This document shows, one piece after another, positions 8,545-17,341 of a stretch of DNA of 64,000 nt. The stretch is from Desulfomicrobium macestii (GTDB lineage: Bacteria; Desulfobacterota; Desulfovibrionia; Desulfovibrionales; Desulfomicrobiaceae): contig NZ_JADBGG010000001.1 in NCBI RefSeq assembly GCF_014873765.1, positions 62,001 through 126,000 of the forward strand, written 5' to 3'. A program made the position numbers and the translations under genes. The notes under the pieces were generated by a model. That model saw nothing but the letters and a program-made list of their open reading frames with translations. It did not search any database and was not told where the DNA came from. How positions within the stretch are numbered: the stretch's first letter is position 1; the number at the start of each line of letters is the position of its first letter.

Positions 8545-9603
8545 ATGAAACGCAGAAAATTCATTGGCATGCTGGCTGGCGCAGGAGCCTGTTTGGCGGC
8601 GTCTTCGGCCACAGCCGGTGGAACACACCATTTTAAGGGATATCCCGAAAGTTTCGGGGTCCTGTTCGACAGCACCAAGTGCATCGGCTGCAGAAAATGC
8701 GAAGCCGCATGCAACAAGGTCAACGAATTGCCCGCACAGCCGGTCCCCTTCGATGACCTGACAGTATTGGACAAGAGACGGCGTACGCATCACGACACCT
8801 TCACCGTGGTCAACAAGTACGAAATCGGCAACAAGCCGGTATATCGCAAGCAGCAGTGCAATCATTGTCTTGAGCCTGCCTGCGCTTCGGCCTGTTTTGT
8901 CGGCGCCTTCGTCAAGGACAAGACCGGCGCGGTCAGTTATGACGCCTCCAAGTGCGTGGGCTGTCGTTACTGCATGATCGCCTGTCCTTTTGAAGTTCCG
9001 ACTTACGAATATCATGATCCCATCACGCCCCGGGTACGTAAGTGCACCATGTGCCAGCCGCGGATCGAAGAGGGCAAGCTCCCGGGATGTGTCGAAGACT
9101 GCCCCAAAGGCGCCCTGGTCTTCGGCCGTCGTGAGGATCTGCTGAACATTGCCCGGGAACGCATCCGCAAGCACCCGAACAATTACGTCGATCACATCTA
9201 CGGTGAACGCGAAATGGGCGGAACGAGCTGGATGTACATTTCCGGCGTGCCGTTCGAAAAAATCGGCATGCGCGAGGATCTGGGCATCACTCCTGCTCCG
9301 GAACTCACTTCCGGCGCACTGTCCATTGTTCCGGCCATCGTCGGTCTGTGGCCCGTGTTTCTGACTGGAGCCTACGCCTTGACCAAGCGCCGGGACAAGA
9401 TTGCCGAGGAAGAGCAGCACCATGCCGTGGCGGAAGCCGTGGCCGAGGCGCAGGCCGAAGCGGCGAAGAAGGCGAAAGCGGCCATGGACAAGGCGGAACG
9501 CGAAAAGCAGTCCGCCATTGATCGTGAAGTGAAAAAAGCGCTCAAGGAAGCGGAAGAGGCACGGCTCAAGGCCGAAACTCCCGCTGATCCGAGCGAGCAA
9601 TAA
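8545..9603 (+). CDS. hmcB: HmcB, periplasmic ferredoxin-type subunit with membrane anchor
   Basis: 352 aa. The N terminus MKRRKFIG plus a hydrophobic stretch is a twin-arginine-type signal. Four [4Fe-4S] motifs follow the DmsB/HycB pattern: [11 protein letters not shown], CNHCxxxxCxxxC, [13 protein letters not shown], and CTMC paired with the late CVEDCPKGA. One helix near residues 258-278 anchors it, and the last 75 residues are an Ala/Lys/Glu-rich probable coiled coil that should face the cytoplasm. It should relay electrons from HmcA to HmcC. GAGGAG precedes ATG. The long charged tail is unusual for a DmsB-like protein and could contact HmcF. Confidence 0.93.
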   Translation: MKRRKFIGMLAGAGACLAASSATAGGTHHFKGYPESFGVLFDSTKCIGCRKCEAACNKVNELPAQPVPFDDLTVLDKRRRTHHDTFTVVNKYEIGNKPVYRKQQCNHCLEPACASACFVGAFVKDKTGAVSYDASKCVGCRYCMIACPFEVPTYEYHDPITPRVRKCTMCQPRIEEGKLPGCVEDCPKGALVFGRREDLLNIARERIRKHPNNYVDHIYGEREMGGTSWMYISGVPFEKIGMREDLGITPAPELTSGALSIVPAIVGLWPVFLTGAYALTKRRDKIAEEEQHHAVAEAVAEAQAEAAKKAKAAMDKAEREKQSAIDREVKKALKEAEEARLKAETPADPSEQ

Positions 9604-9615
9604 GGAGGAGTGTTG

Positions 9616-10785
9616 ATGTCTCACCACACCACACCAAACAAGACATTCTGGACTCCGGCGAATATACTGACCGCCGTCATCCTGGCCGTCGGCCTGGCTC
9701 TGACAGTGAAGAGATTCACCATGGGCATCGGGTCGGTGACCAACCTGACCGACGACAATCCCTGGGGCATCTGGATCGGATTCGACCTGCTCTGCGGCGT
9801 GGCCCTGGCCGCCGGCGGATACACGACCTCCGCCGCCGTGTATCTCTTCGGCATGAAGAAATACCATTCCGCGGTGCGCCCGGCCATCACCACCGCATTT
9901 CTGGGCTACGCATTCGTCGTCTTCGCCCTGCTCTACGACCTGGGCCGCTATTACCGGCTGCCCTATCCGCTGACCATCTATCCCGGTCCCACTTCCTTCC
10001 TTTTCGAGGTAGGTCTGTGTGTGGCCCTGTATCTTACTGTCCTGGCCATCGAATTCTCGCCCGCGCTGTGGGAAACCCTGCGCTGGAAGAAGCTCCGGTT
10101 CTGGGCGCATAGCCTGACCCTGGTGCTGACCATCTTCGGCGTTGTCCTGTCCACCCTGCACCAGTCTTCGCTGGGCGGACTGTACCTGCTCGCACCTTCC
10201 AAGCTGCACCCGCTGTGGTATTCGCCCTATCTGACGCTCTTCTTCTTCCTGTCGAGCATCCCGGCCGGCCTTTCCATGGTCATTTTCGAAGGTGGGCTGT
10301 CGCACAAGTTCCTGCATCACAAGATGGACGAGACTCACATCAAGGAAGCCCCTGGCGTGACTCTGGGTTTTGCCAAGGCCGCAGCCGTGGTCCTCTTCGC
10401 CTACTTCAACCTGAAGTGGATCGGCGTGGCACTGGACAACAACTGGCACCATCTCGCAACGGGCTGGGGCACCTGGTTCCTGGTCGAAATGTTCGGTTTC
10501 GTACTCGTTCCCTGCATGATGTACGCGGTCGCGGCGCGTGAAAAGAACCAGAAGCTGGCCTTCTATGCGTCCATCGTCACCGTGCTGGGCATTGTGCTCA
10601 ACAGGCTCAATATCTCGCTGGTGGCCTTCAACTGGCAGCTTCCGTCCGAGTTACGTTATGTCCCTTCCTGGGAAGAGATCATGATCACCGTATTCATCGT
10701 CACCCTTGAAATCACCGTGTTGCGGATCTGCCTGAACAAGCTGCCGATCCTGCATGAACACCCTGAATTCAAGGGCGCGCACTAA
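9616..10785 (+). CDS. hmcC: HmcC, NrfD-family integral membrane subunit
   Basis: 389 aa with about ten transmembrane helices, typical of the NrfD/PsrC family that interacts with quinones or forms proton paths. A GTG lies in frame six bases earlier, but ATG at 9616 is better spaced from AAGGAGGAG (9602-9610). It follows hmcB by 12 bases and is the natural membrane partner of the HmcB ferredoxin. Confidence 0.93.
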   Translation: MSHHTTPNKTFWTPANILTAVILAVGLALTVKRFTMGIGSVTNLTDDNPWGIWIGFDLLCGVALAAGGYTTSAAVYLFGMKKYHSAVRPAITTAFLGYAFVVFALLYDLGRYYRLPYPLTIYPGPTSFLFEVGLCVALYLTVLAIEFSPALWETLRWKKLRFWAHSLTLVLTIFGVVLSTLHQSSLGGLYLLAPSKLHPLWYSPYLTLFFFLSSIPAGLSMVIFEGGLSHKFLHHKMDETHIKEAPGVTLGFAKAAAVVLFAYFNLKWIGVALDNNWHHLATGWGTWFLVEMFGFVLVPCMMYAVAAREKNQKLAFYASIVTVLGIVLNRLNISLVAFNWQLPSELRYVPSWEEIMITVFIVTLEITVLRICLNKLPILHEHPEFKGAH

Positions 10786-10798
10786 AGGAGGCGGAAAA

Positions 10799-10948
10799 AT
10801 GGAATTCATGACGCTTCATGACTTCATGTTCTGGACCAAAGGCATGGCCTATGTGGGTATGGGCGTTGGTCTGGTGGCATTCGTGGCCTTCTGGCTGTTC
10901 GTGTCCGAGAGGGACGTGGACAAGTTCGCTGACACGGAAGAAGAATAG
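10799..10948 (+). CDS. hmcD: HmcD, small single-helix subunit
   Basis: 49 aa with one transmembrane helix (about residues 16-34) and an acidic C terminus (DTEEE). It starts at ATG 10799 with AAAGGAGG upstream; a longer in-frame reading begins inside hmcC and is not credible. Its size and place between hmcC and hmcE identify it. No function is established beyond being part of the complex. Confidence 0.88.
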   Translation: MEFMTLHDFMFWTKGMAYVGMGVGLVAFVAFWLFVSERDVDKFADTEEE

Positions 10949-10983
10949 GCTCGGGCCTTATCCGACCAATGAAGGAGTAATCT

Positions 10984-11658
10984 ATGTATGAGATATTGAC
11001 TGGTCCGCTGCTCTGGATTGCCTTTGCGGTATTCTTTGTCGGCTTGGCCGCCCGGGTGGTGATGTATTTCATGGGTCTCGACTGGAGACTGGACCGTGTG
11101 GCCTACAAACCGCACATGGGCTACGGCCTCAAGGGCGCTTTCCGGTCCGTTTATCGCTGGCTGTTGCCTTTCGGGACGTACAGCTGGAGAGCCAAGCCCA
11201 TCTTTACGATCATGTTCTTCGTCTTTCACATCGGCCTTGTCATCGTGCCCCTGTTCCTGGAAGGACACGCGGTCATGATCAGAAACGGCCTTGGGATCGA
11301 TTGGCCGGCAATGCCGCAACTGCTCGCGGATGTTCTGGCCATTGCGGCCTTTCTGGCCGGCCTTGGTATCGCCGTGCGCCGTCTGCTTCTGCCGGAAGTG
11401 CGCATCCTGACCGACATCAAGGATATCATGCTGCTGGTGCTGATTCTGACCCTGCTGGGCTCCGGCATCATCGCCACCTACCATACCGCAAACTATTCGT
11501 TCTGGATCACCCTGCACGTGCTCTGCGGCGTGATTGTGCTGCTGGCCGCTCCCTTCACCAAGCTGTCTCACATTGCGCTCATTTTCTGTACGCGCATTCA
11601 GATCGGCATGGATTTCGGGATCAAGCGCGGCGGAATGAAGTCCAATTTTGACTGGTAA
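10984..11658 (+). CDS. hmcE: HmcE, membrane cytochrome b subunit (NarI-like)
   Basis: 224 aa with five predicted helices and helix histidines ([23 protein letters not shown]) suited to b-haem ligation. It is paralogous to TmcC at 4118-4777, with similar length and the same positions of conserved motifs ([13 protein letters not shown], [10 protein letters not shown]). It should connect HmcC/HmcB with HmcF. AAGGAG precedes ATG. Confidence 0.92.
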   Translation: MYEILTGPLLWIAFAVFFVGLAARVVMYFMGLDWRLDRVAYKPHMGYGLKGAFRSVYRWLLPFGTYSWRAKPIFTIMFFVFHIGLVIVPLFLEGHAVMIRNGLGIDWPAMPQLLADVLAIAAFLAGLGIAVRRLLLPEVRILTDIKDIMLLVLILTLLGSGIIATYHTANYSFWITLHVLCGVIVLLAAPFTKLSHIALIFCTRIQIGMDFGIKRGGMKSNFDW

Positions 11659-11675
11659 GCCAAGAGGAATACGAT

Positions 11676-13058
11676 ATGCCCGAAGGTACAATTTGTAATA
11701 AGAGACCCGTTGCCACCCGAGAGGACCTCGACGCCCTCTTGGCGGACAGCAACGGCAAGAAATACTATGCGGAAATGGAACAGTTGGATGTGGATGCCGA
11801 GAAGCTTTGGGCGACCATCCAGAAGACCATGAAGTCACGAACCAAAACCTGGCTGGATATCTGCGCCCATTGCGGGCTCTGTGCCGACAGCTGCTTTCTG
11901 TACAGCGTGAACGGGCGTGACCCCAAGCAGGTCCCCTCGTACAAGATTCAGTCCACCCTTGGCGAAATCGTCAAGAAGAAGGGCAACGTGACCAACGAAT
12001 TCATGCGCATGTGCATGGATACGGCCTGGTCCAAGTGCACCTGCTGCAACCGTTGCGGATCCTTTTGCCCCTACGGCATCGACATGGGCGTCATGTTCGG
12101 CTACCTGCGCGGACTGCTGCACTCCCAGGGTTTCGTGCCGTGGGAACTCAAGATCGGTTCCGGCATGCATCGCCTCTTCCGCGCCCAGATGGACGTCACC
12201 GTCGAGGAGTTCGTGGATACCTGCGAATGGATGGTGGACGAAGCGCTGGAGGAATGGCCTTGTCTGGAGATTCCGGTGGACAAGGAAGATGCCGACATCG
12301 TCTACATGATCAACGCCCGCGAGGCCAAGCATTACCCTGAAGACATAGTCGAGGCGGCCATCCTGTTTCACGTGGCCGGTGAGAATTGGACCATGCCCTC
12401 CGAGGGCTGGGAGATGACCAGCCTCTCCATGTTCGCCGGTGACTGGGAAGCCTGCAAGATGCAGGTTGAAACCGTTTACGGCGCCATGGAGCGCCTGCGT
12501 CCCAAACGCATGGTCGCGACCGAATGCGGTCACGCCTATCGTGCCACGGTCATCGAAGGTCCGTACTGGGCCGGACGGCCGGATGGGCAACCGCCCGTGG
12601 AGTGCCTGCACTACGTCGAGTGGGTGGCCGAAGCTCTCGAAACAGGCAAGCTCAAGATCGATCCGGCCAAGAGGATAAAAGAGCCCGTCACGCTGCAGGA
12701 TTCCTGCAACTATGTGCGTAATGCGGGACTGCGTGACTGCGGTCGAATCATCATGAAGCATATCGCGGAAGACTTCCGCGAGATGTCCCCCAACAAGGAG
12801 CACAACTATTGTTGTGGCGGTGGTGGCGGGTTCAATGGTATCGGACGCTATCGGAAACAGCGCAACGTCGCGCTGAAGATGAAGCGTGAGCAGATTCTGG
12901 CCACGGGAGCGAAGTTCGTTATCGCCCCCTGCCACAACTGTTGGGATGCCATCCGAGATCTGGAAGAGGAGTTCGAGATCGGCATTCGCTGGAGCTTCCT
13001 GAAGCCGCTTCTGATCAAGATGCTGGTTGTTCCGGAGCATCTCTTGCCGCAGGAATAA
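11676..13058 (+). CDS. hmcF: HmcF, HdrD-like cytoplasmic iron-sulfur subunit
   Basis: 460 aa and soluble. The two ferredoxin motifs are [11 protein letters not shown] and [14 protein letters not shown]; the CCG elements are [21 protein letters not shown] and APCHNC. It parallels TmcB and contains the same PNKEHNYCC stretch. In the family model it receives electrons on the cytoplasmic side for delivery to sulfate reduction, possibly through DsrC; this is inferred from HdrD/DsrK homology. The gene starts 17 bases after hmcE, with AAGAGGA upstream. Confidence 0.93.
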   Translation: MPEGTICNKRPVATREDLDALLADSNGKKYYAEMEQLDVDAEKLWATIQKTMKSRTKTWLDICAHCGLCADSCFLYSVNGRDPKQVPSYKIQSTLGEIVKKKGNVTNEFMRMCMDTAWSKCTCCNRCGSFCPYGIDMGVMFGYLRGLLHSQGFVPWELKIGSGMHRLFRAQMDVTVEEFVDTCEWMVDEALEEWPCLEIPVDKEDADIVYMINAREAKHYPEDIVEAAILFHVAGENWTMPSEGWEMTSLSMFAGDWEACKMQVETVYGAMERLRPKRMVATECGHAYRATVIEGPYWAGRPDGQPPVECLHYVEWVAEALETGKLKIDPAKRIKEPVTLQDSCNYVRNAGLRDCGRIIMKHIAEDFREMSPNKEHNYCCGGGGGFNGIGRYRKQRNVALKMKREQILATGAKFVIAPCHNCWDAIRDLEEEFEIGIRWSFLKPLLIKMLVVPEHLLPQE

Positions 13059-13072
13059 GTCTGTCCAGACAA

Positions 13073-13102
13073 CGGCATGCCGCCATGAAAGGCGGCATGC
13101 CG
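13073..13102 (+). promoter_or_regulatory. Perfect 12-bp inverted repeat between hmcF and the stress-protein gene
   Basis: CGGCATGCCGCC and its exact reverse complement are separated by six bases (atgaaa). No T tract follows, so it is more likely an RNA-stability or processing hairpin than a terminator. It sits 14 bases after hmcF and 22 before the next ATG, where it could reduce expression of downstream genes relative to the structural subunits. Confidence 0.75.
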
Positions 13103-13124
13103 CAAACAGAACGGGAGTTGACAT

Positions 13125-14045
13125 ATGTTTACAAAGATTCTGTTCGCCACCTCCGGCTCTCCCTGTTGTGATGCCGCAGCGCGTGTCGCGTTCGATTTGG
13201 CAGCGCGTTATAATGCCAAGCTTTTTGTCCATCATGTGCTGGGCGTGCCCAGTCGTGGCTTCAGTCAGGTCGTTGTCGACGTGCGAACCGGCGAAAAGGT
13301 GGAGTTGGACGAGGATTATACATTGTGGGTCAAGGATGAACTGGCCAATACCTATGACCGTCAAATGAAGAGCGGGGTCGATTGCGAGATCGAAACCGCC
13401 GTAGGCATTCCGCATCGCGAGGTGCTGCGCAAGGCTCGTCAGGAAGACGTGGATCTGATCGTCATGGGTGCGAGCACCACCGGGTGCGAAGCCGATGCCG
13501 ATGCCTATCAGCGTCACTTCGCCGGCTCCACCCTGCAGCGTGTGGCCAAGGCCTCCAAGGCTCCGGTCCTGGTAGTCAACCGTCCCGTGGCCTCTTTTTG
13601 GGGTGGTTTCACCAATATCGTCTTTGGCGCGGACTTTTCCAAGGCGTCCGAGCATGCTTTCAAGTTCGCTCTCAACACGGCCAAGGAACTGGATGCCAAG
13701 CTGCACGTTTTCCATGCCATCGACATCGGTTCCACACACAGTCTCATTTCCCAGAAGCAGCTTGATGACCAGATGATCGAGGCCAGGGACCGGATGCGTC
13801 GCAAGTATCTCATCCAGACCGGAGATTTCAAGAATGTAACGGCCGACATCTGGGAAGGCATCCCGTATGTCGAAATCGTCAAGTATGCCAGAGAGAAGCA
13901 GGCCGACCTGATCGTCATGGCGCATCATTCCAAGGATGTCGGCGACGAGGATTCCGCGTTTGGACATACCCTGGAGCAGGTGTTGCTGCGCGCCACCTGT
14001 CCCGTTGCTTCGGTCAATCGTCCGGATAAAATTCAAACTGTGTAA
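13125..14045 (+). CDS. Tandem-domain universal stress protein
   Basis: 306 aa, cytoplasmic, with two UspA domains (about 1-147 and 158-302). The second has the nucleotide-binding signature MAHHSKD followed by GHTLEQVLLRATCPV, and the first has MGASTTG with GSTLQRVAKASKAPV, so both are of the ATP-binding type. It lies between hmcF and rrf1 on the same strand, where the D. vulgaris operon I recall has rrf1 directly. GGGAG lies upstream of ATG. Co-transcription suggests that it adjusts or reports on Hmc function under stress, but this is inference. Confidence 0.88.
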   Translation: MFTKILFATSGSPCCDAAARVAFDLAARYNAKLFVHHVLGVPSRGFSQVVVDVRTGEKVELDEDYTLWVKDELANTYDRQMKSGVDCEIETAVGIPHREVLRKARQEDVDLIVMGASTTGCEADADAYQRHFAGSTLQRVAKASKAPVLVVNRPVASFWGGFTNIVFGADFSKASEHAFKFALNTAKELDAKLHVFHAIDIGSTHSLISQKQLDDQMIEARDRMRRKYLIQTGDFKNVTADIWEGIPYVEIVKYAREKQADLIVMAHHSKDVGDEDSAFGHTLEQVLLRATCPVASVNRPDKIQTV

Positions 14046-14068
14046 CGTGTAATCATGATTGGGGGTGT

Positions 14069-14425
14069 ATGATGGGCAAGAAGATTCTGATCATTGATGA
14101 CGATCCCAACATCGTCACGTATCTGGAAGACATTTTTCAGGACGCAGGCTACGCCACCTGCAAGGCTGCCGACGGAGCCGATGCCTTGGCCGTGGTCAAG
14201 GCTGAGAAGCCCGATTTGATCACTTTGGATCTTGAGATGCCAAAGGAATGGGGTCCGCGTTTTTACCGTGAATTGAGTCAGGACGAGGAATGCAGCAACA
14301 TCCCCGTGATCGTCATCAGCGGTCTTTCCGGGAACAAATACGCAATTCAGAAGGCCGTGGCTTCCTTTACCAAGCCTTTCGATCGCGAAGATCTCCTGAA
14401 GGTCATCAAGGAAACGATTGGTTAG
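14069..14425 (+). CDS. rrf1: Rrf1, single-domain response regulator of the hmc locus
   Basis: 118 aa, a receiver domain only. The acidic pocket is IIDDD, the phosphoacceptor is Asp in LDLEMP, the conserved Ser/Thr is in VISGLS and Lys is in FTKPF. There is no output domain, so it acts through protein contact. GTGTATGATG gives two adjacent ATGs (14069 and 14072) and either could start. In Desulfovibrio rrf1 and rrf2 close the hmc operon; here they are separated by a histidine kinase that is the obvious candidate phosphodonor. Confidence 0.9.
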   Translation: MMGKKILIIDDDPNIVTYLEDIFQDAGYATCKAADGADALAVVKAEKPDLITLDLEMPKEWGPRFYRELSQDEECSNIPVIVISGLSGNKYAIQKAVASFTKPFDREDLLKVIKETIG

Positions 14426-14441
14426 CCGCAACTCAAACTTG

Positions 14442-14487
14442 AAAAACCCTTGCCCGGGAGCCTAGGTGAAACGTGCAAGGGTTTTTT
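14442..14487 (+). terminator. Terminator hairpin that includes the kinase ribosome binding site
   Basis: AAAAACCCTTGC (14442-14453) pairs with GCAAGGGTTTTTT (14475-14487). It has the form of an intrinsic terminator for rrf1. The descending arm holds AAGGG six bases before GTG 14488, so the folded RNA would also hide the ribosome binding site of the next gene. Confidence 0.8.
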
Positions 14488-16023
14488 GTGGCAAAACATA
14501 TGCATGACATCGTAATTTCCGAATCCATCGTGATCATAACCCAGGATCCTGAACACGGCAGGGTCCTGGCGCATATCTTGAGCGAATACGGCTATCAGTC
14601 ATCCAACTGCGATTATGACGACGCTCTTGTCACCGTGGGCCTGGTTCGACCGCGTCTGGCGGTTATGGGGATCTGCGACTGCCGGCTCGGGCAGGAACTG
14701 CTGAGGCGGCTTCGCGCCGGTTATCCTGAAGTGCGCATCATCGTCCTGGTTCCCGAAGGCGAATACGAGTTGGGCCTGGATTTTCTGGCCGATGGAGCTT
14801 CGGATTTCCTCTACAAACCGGTGTCGGAGAGGGCCCTGCGCGTCAGCCTGGACCGGGCTCTGACTTTTCTGGACCTTCAGCAGGAAAACGGGATCCTGAA
14901 GGAAAAGGGCAAGATCCTCGAATCAAGTCATCAGCTTTGTCGTCAGCTTTTCGATGAAGTCCCCTGTTACATCTCGGTCCAGAACAGGGACCGCCGCATA
15001 GTGAGGGCCAACAGGCAATTCAAGCTTGATTTCGGATCCTGCCTTGGCGAGCGCTGCTATGAGATCTACAAGCATCGCACCCATCCCTGCCCGCAGTGCC
15101 CCGTGGAGGAAACCTTTCGTGACGGCATGGTGCATCAGACCGAAGAAGTCGTCACCACGCGTGGCGGTCAGCAGAAGGTAGTGCTGACCCTGACCGCACC
15201 CTTGCGCGACGAGAAGGGTGAGATTCATGAAGTCATGGAACTTGCCACGGACATTACGCAGATCCGCGAACTGCAGGACCGCCTGACTTCACTCGGACTT
15301 TTCATCGGTTCCATCTCGCATGGCGTGCGCGGCATGCTGACTGCTCTCGACGGCGGGCTGTACCGGCTGGAAAAGGGTATCCAGAACCAGGACCTGGAGC
15401 TCGTGACCAACGGCGCCGAGCGTGTCAAGCTGATGATCTCCCGGATTCGCAATTCCGTTCTGGAGATGCTTTATTATTCCAAGGACAGGGATCTCAACAT
15501 CCAGCTCATTGACGTTCAGAGCTTCGGCGACGGGGTGGCCAATTTCGTCGAACCCAAGGCCACCAAGCACGATGTCCGTTTTCAAAAGGAATTTCACGGC
15601 CAGCTGGGGCGTTTTGAAATTGATCCGGAAGTCATCTCCGCCGGTCTGGTCAACATTCTCGAGAATGCGGTGGACGCGTGCATCGAGGATGAAGGCAAGG
15701 ATCGGCACATTGTCTCCTTCCTGATCGAGGGCGGCAAGGACAGCGTTTCGTTCGTCATTAGAGACAACGGCCCGGGAATGGATCGTTCCACGCAGGAAAA
15801 AATGTTTTCCTTGTTTTTCTCTTCCAAGGGTAGCAAGGGGACGGGGCTTGGGCTTTATATAGCAAATGATGTCGTTCATCAGCATGGCGGACAGATCCAC
15901 GTCGATTCGACGCCGGGTGAGGGAACCGAATTCCGGGTGGTTTTGCCCAGAAAGCATGTACGAGCGGAAAATCGGGTGAATGGTGGCCAGAATGAGTCCG
16001 GAAAATCCGGAGGCGACGGCTAG
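14488..16023 (+). CDS. PAS-containing sensor histidine kinase with a degenerate receiver domain
   Basis: 511 aa from GTG 14488 (AAGGG six bases upstream); ATG 14500 is the alternative. Domains in order: residues 6-125 a receiver-like fold in which the phosphoacceptor Asp is lost (VMGICD at the expected site) although YKPV is kept; 135-265 a PAS domain with a Cys-rich insert containing CYEIY and CPQCPVEE; 275-345 a dimerisation helix with SISHGVRG (phosphoacceptor His); 380-498 HATPase with NILENAVDA, DNGPGM and GTGLGLYI. It has no membrane segment, so it senses a cytoplasmic signal, perhaps redox through the cysteines. Its neighbours make it the likely partner of Rrf1. Confidence 0.87.
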   Translation: MAKHMHDIVISESIVIITQDPEHGRVLAHILSEYGYQSSNCDYDDALVTVGLVRPRLAVMGICDCRLGQELLRRLRAGYPEVRIIVLVPEGEYELGLDFLADGASDFLYKPVSERALRVSLDRALTFLDLQQENGILKEKGKILESSHQLCRQLFDEVPCYISVQNRDRRIVRANRQFKLDFGSCLGERCYEIYKHRTHPCPQCPVEETFRDGMVHQTEEVVTTRGGQQKVVLTLTAPLRDEKGEIHEVMELATDITQIRELQDRLTSLGLFIGSISHGVRGMLTALDGGLYRLEKGIQNQDLELVTNGAERVKLMISRIRNSVLEMLYYSKDRDLNIQLIDVQSFGDGVANFVEPKATKHDVRFQKEFHGQLGRFEIDPEVISAGLVNILENAVDACIEDEGKDRHIVSFLIEGGKDSVSFVIRDNGPGMDRSTQEKMFSLFFSSKGSKGTGLGLYIANDVVHQHGGQIHVDSTPGEGTEFRVVLPRKHVRAENRVNGGQNESGKSGGDG

Positions 16024-16046
16024 ATCTTGAAAATTTGGAGGACCGC

Positions 16047-16463
16047 ATGCGCTTGACCACGCGAAGCCGGTATGGAACTCGACTGCTGCTCGATATTGCC
16101 TTGAATCAGGACAAGGGTTGGGTCAACACGACAGACATCGCCAGGCGGCAGAATATTTCTCAGAAATATATTGAAAAATTGATCACGGGGCTTCGACGTG
16201 GGGGGCTCATCGAGAGCAAACGCGGTCCTTTTGGCGGGCACAAGCTGGCCAAGCCCGCCATGGACGTCACGGTCGGCGACGTGGTCCGCGCCCTGGAAGA
16301 GAAAGTGGCCCTGACCCAGTGCGCCGAGGGGGAGCCAATTTGCGGGGAATGTTCCCTGGCGGGCGAATGCGTGACGCAGTTCGTCTGGATAGAAGCCAGC
16401 AACGTGCTCATGCAGACCCTTGATTCCTATCGACTTGGAGAGCTGATTTCCCGCAAGGGGTAG
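16047..16463 (+). CDS. rrf2: Rrf2-family iron-sulfur transcriptional regulator
   Basis: 138 aa. An N-terminal winged helix (MRLTTRSRYGTRLLLDIAL, then ARRQNISQKYIEKLI) is followed by the cluster region with cysteines in CAEGEPICGECSLAGEC, a pattern for an Fe-S sensor such as IscR or NsrR. Rrf2 was named as a repressor of hmc in D. vulgaris. ATG 16047 is five bases after TTTGGAGGA; the in-frame TTG at 16035 lies inside that site. It is the last gene before a strong terminator, consistent with autoregulation of the whole locus. Confidence 0.92.
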   Translation: MRLTTRSRYGTRLLLDIALNQDKGWVNTTDIARRQNISQKYIEKLITGLRRGGLIESKRGPFGGHKLAKPAMDVTVGDVVRALEEKVALTQCAEGEPICGECSLAGECVTQFVWIEASNVLMQTLDSYRLGELISRKG

Positions 16464-16488
16464 GATGCGTCGTTGAGCGGAGTTCATG

Positions 16489-16530
16489 GCCGCAAGCCTT
16501 TCCATTTCGGAGGGCTTGCGGCTTTTTTTT
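16489..16530 (+). terminator. Intrinsic terminator of the hmc-rrf2 block
   Basis: GCCGCAAGCC (16489-16498) pairs perfectly with GGCTTGCGGC (16513-16522), followed by eight T. It can also help end the convergent nitroreductase transcript. Confidence 0.9.
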
Positions 16531-16531
16531 G

Positions 16532-17113
16532 TCATTTTTCTGTTTTTTGCAGGACAAGCTCGTCGCGACTGCGTTTGGGAACGTAATGCACCCCTGCTTC
16601 GTCCCGGTAATACTTGACCGACCCGTCCGCGGGCATGTCCACGATGCGCACGTCTTCGGCGGGTTTTCCAAGGGCCAGCACCAGACTGATTTCAAGCTCC
16701 GGCGGCAGGGATAAATGCGCGCGCAGCCTGTCGCGGTCGATTGCCCCGATCATGCATCCGCCAAATCCCTTTTCCACAGCGCCCAGCATCATGGTCTGGG
16801 CCATGATGCCCAGGTCGAATTTGGCGAAATCCCAGTCCTTGGCCGTGTTGAGCATGACGATATAGGCCGAGGGACGCTCCGTCGGCGCGGGGCCGTCCCA
16901 ATCCTTCAGGTAGGCGGCCCATTTCAGACAGTCGAAGATGGCTTCGTTGTCCTGAGGCGAGTTGCACAAAATGAAGCGCAGGGGCTGCTTGTTGGCTGCG
17001 GAAGGGCATATCCCGGCCAGGTCGACGAGTTCCTCCAGGGTGGCCATGGGGATGGCAACGGAGTTGTCGAATCTGCGGTAGCTGCGACTTTTGAGGGTCA
17101 GATCCTTGAGCAT
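16532..17113 (-). CDS. Nitroreductase-family flavoprotein
   Basis: 193 aa. It carries family landmarks: SRSYRRFDN near the start (phosphate contacts to FMN), CPSAANKQPLRF, and GCMIGAIDRDRL in the second half. It is expected to be a cytoplasmic FMN-dependent NAD(P)H oxidoreductase; the substrate is unknown. ATG 17113 follows AAGGAGG on the minus strand; the longer reading upstream has no ribosome site. It stands alone and converges on rrf2. Confidence 0.88.
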   Translation of the reverse strand: MLKDLTLKSRSYRRFDNSVAIPMATLEELVDLAGICPSAANKQPLRFILCNSPQDNEAIFDCLKWAAYLKDWDGPAPTERPSAYIVMLNTAKDWDFAKFDLGIMAQTMMLGAVEKGFGGCMIGAIDRDRLRAHLSLPPELEISLVLALGKPAEDVRIVDMPADGSVKYYRDEAGVHYVPKRSRDELVLQKTEK

Positions 17114-17167
17114 GTGGGCCTCCTTGTTGGAATGTAATGAAAGAATAGGTTCTGTTGATCGCAGAGC

Positions 17168-17341
17168 GGCGGGTCGGTCCGGGGGCATGGCCGGGCCGGA
17201 ACTCCCTCGCCGGGCTCGTAGAGCCGCATCATTGCGTGCATGAATCTTCTACGGCGCTTCGGGCGGGGGAGCAATGATGCGGCAAACGATGCCTGGCTCG
17301 GTCAGACAGCCGACCCGGCCATGCCCCCGGACCGACCCGCC
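17168..17341. repeat. 174-bp element with 28-bp perfect terminal inverted repeats (copy A1)
   Basis: The terminal arms are 17168-17195 and 17314-17341, exact reverse complements containing GGTCCGGGGGCATGGCC. Inside are CTCGTAGAGC, a 10-bp stem GCATCATTGC / GCAATGATGC (17226-17235 and 17271-17280), and the core GCAAACGATGCCTGGCTC (from 17282) followed by GTCAGACAGCCGAC. No credible reading frame. It is homologous to the element at 56472-56646. Confidence 0.85.

Noticed and set aside
8356-10452. 698-codon minus-strand open frame across hmcA-hmcC
   Set aside because: It is antisense to clearly coding genes and has the His/Gly/Arg/Asp-rich composition of shadow frames.
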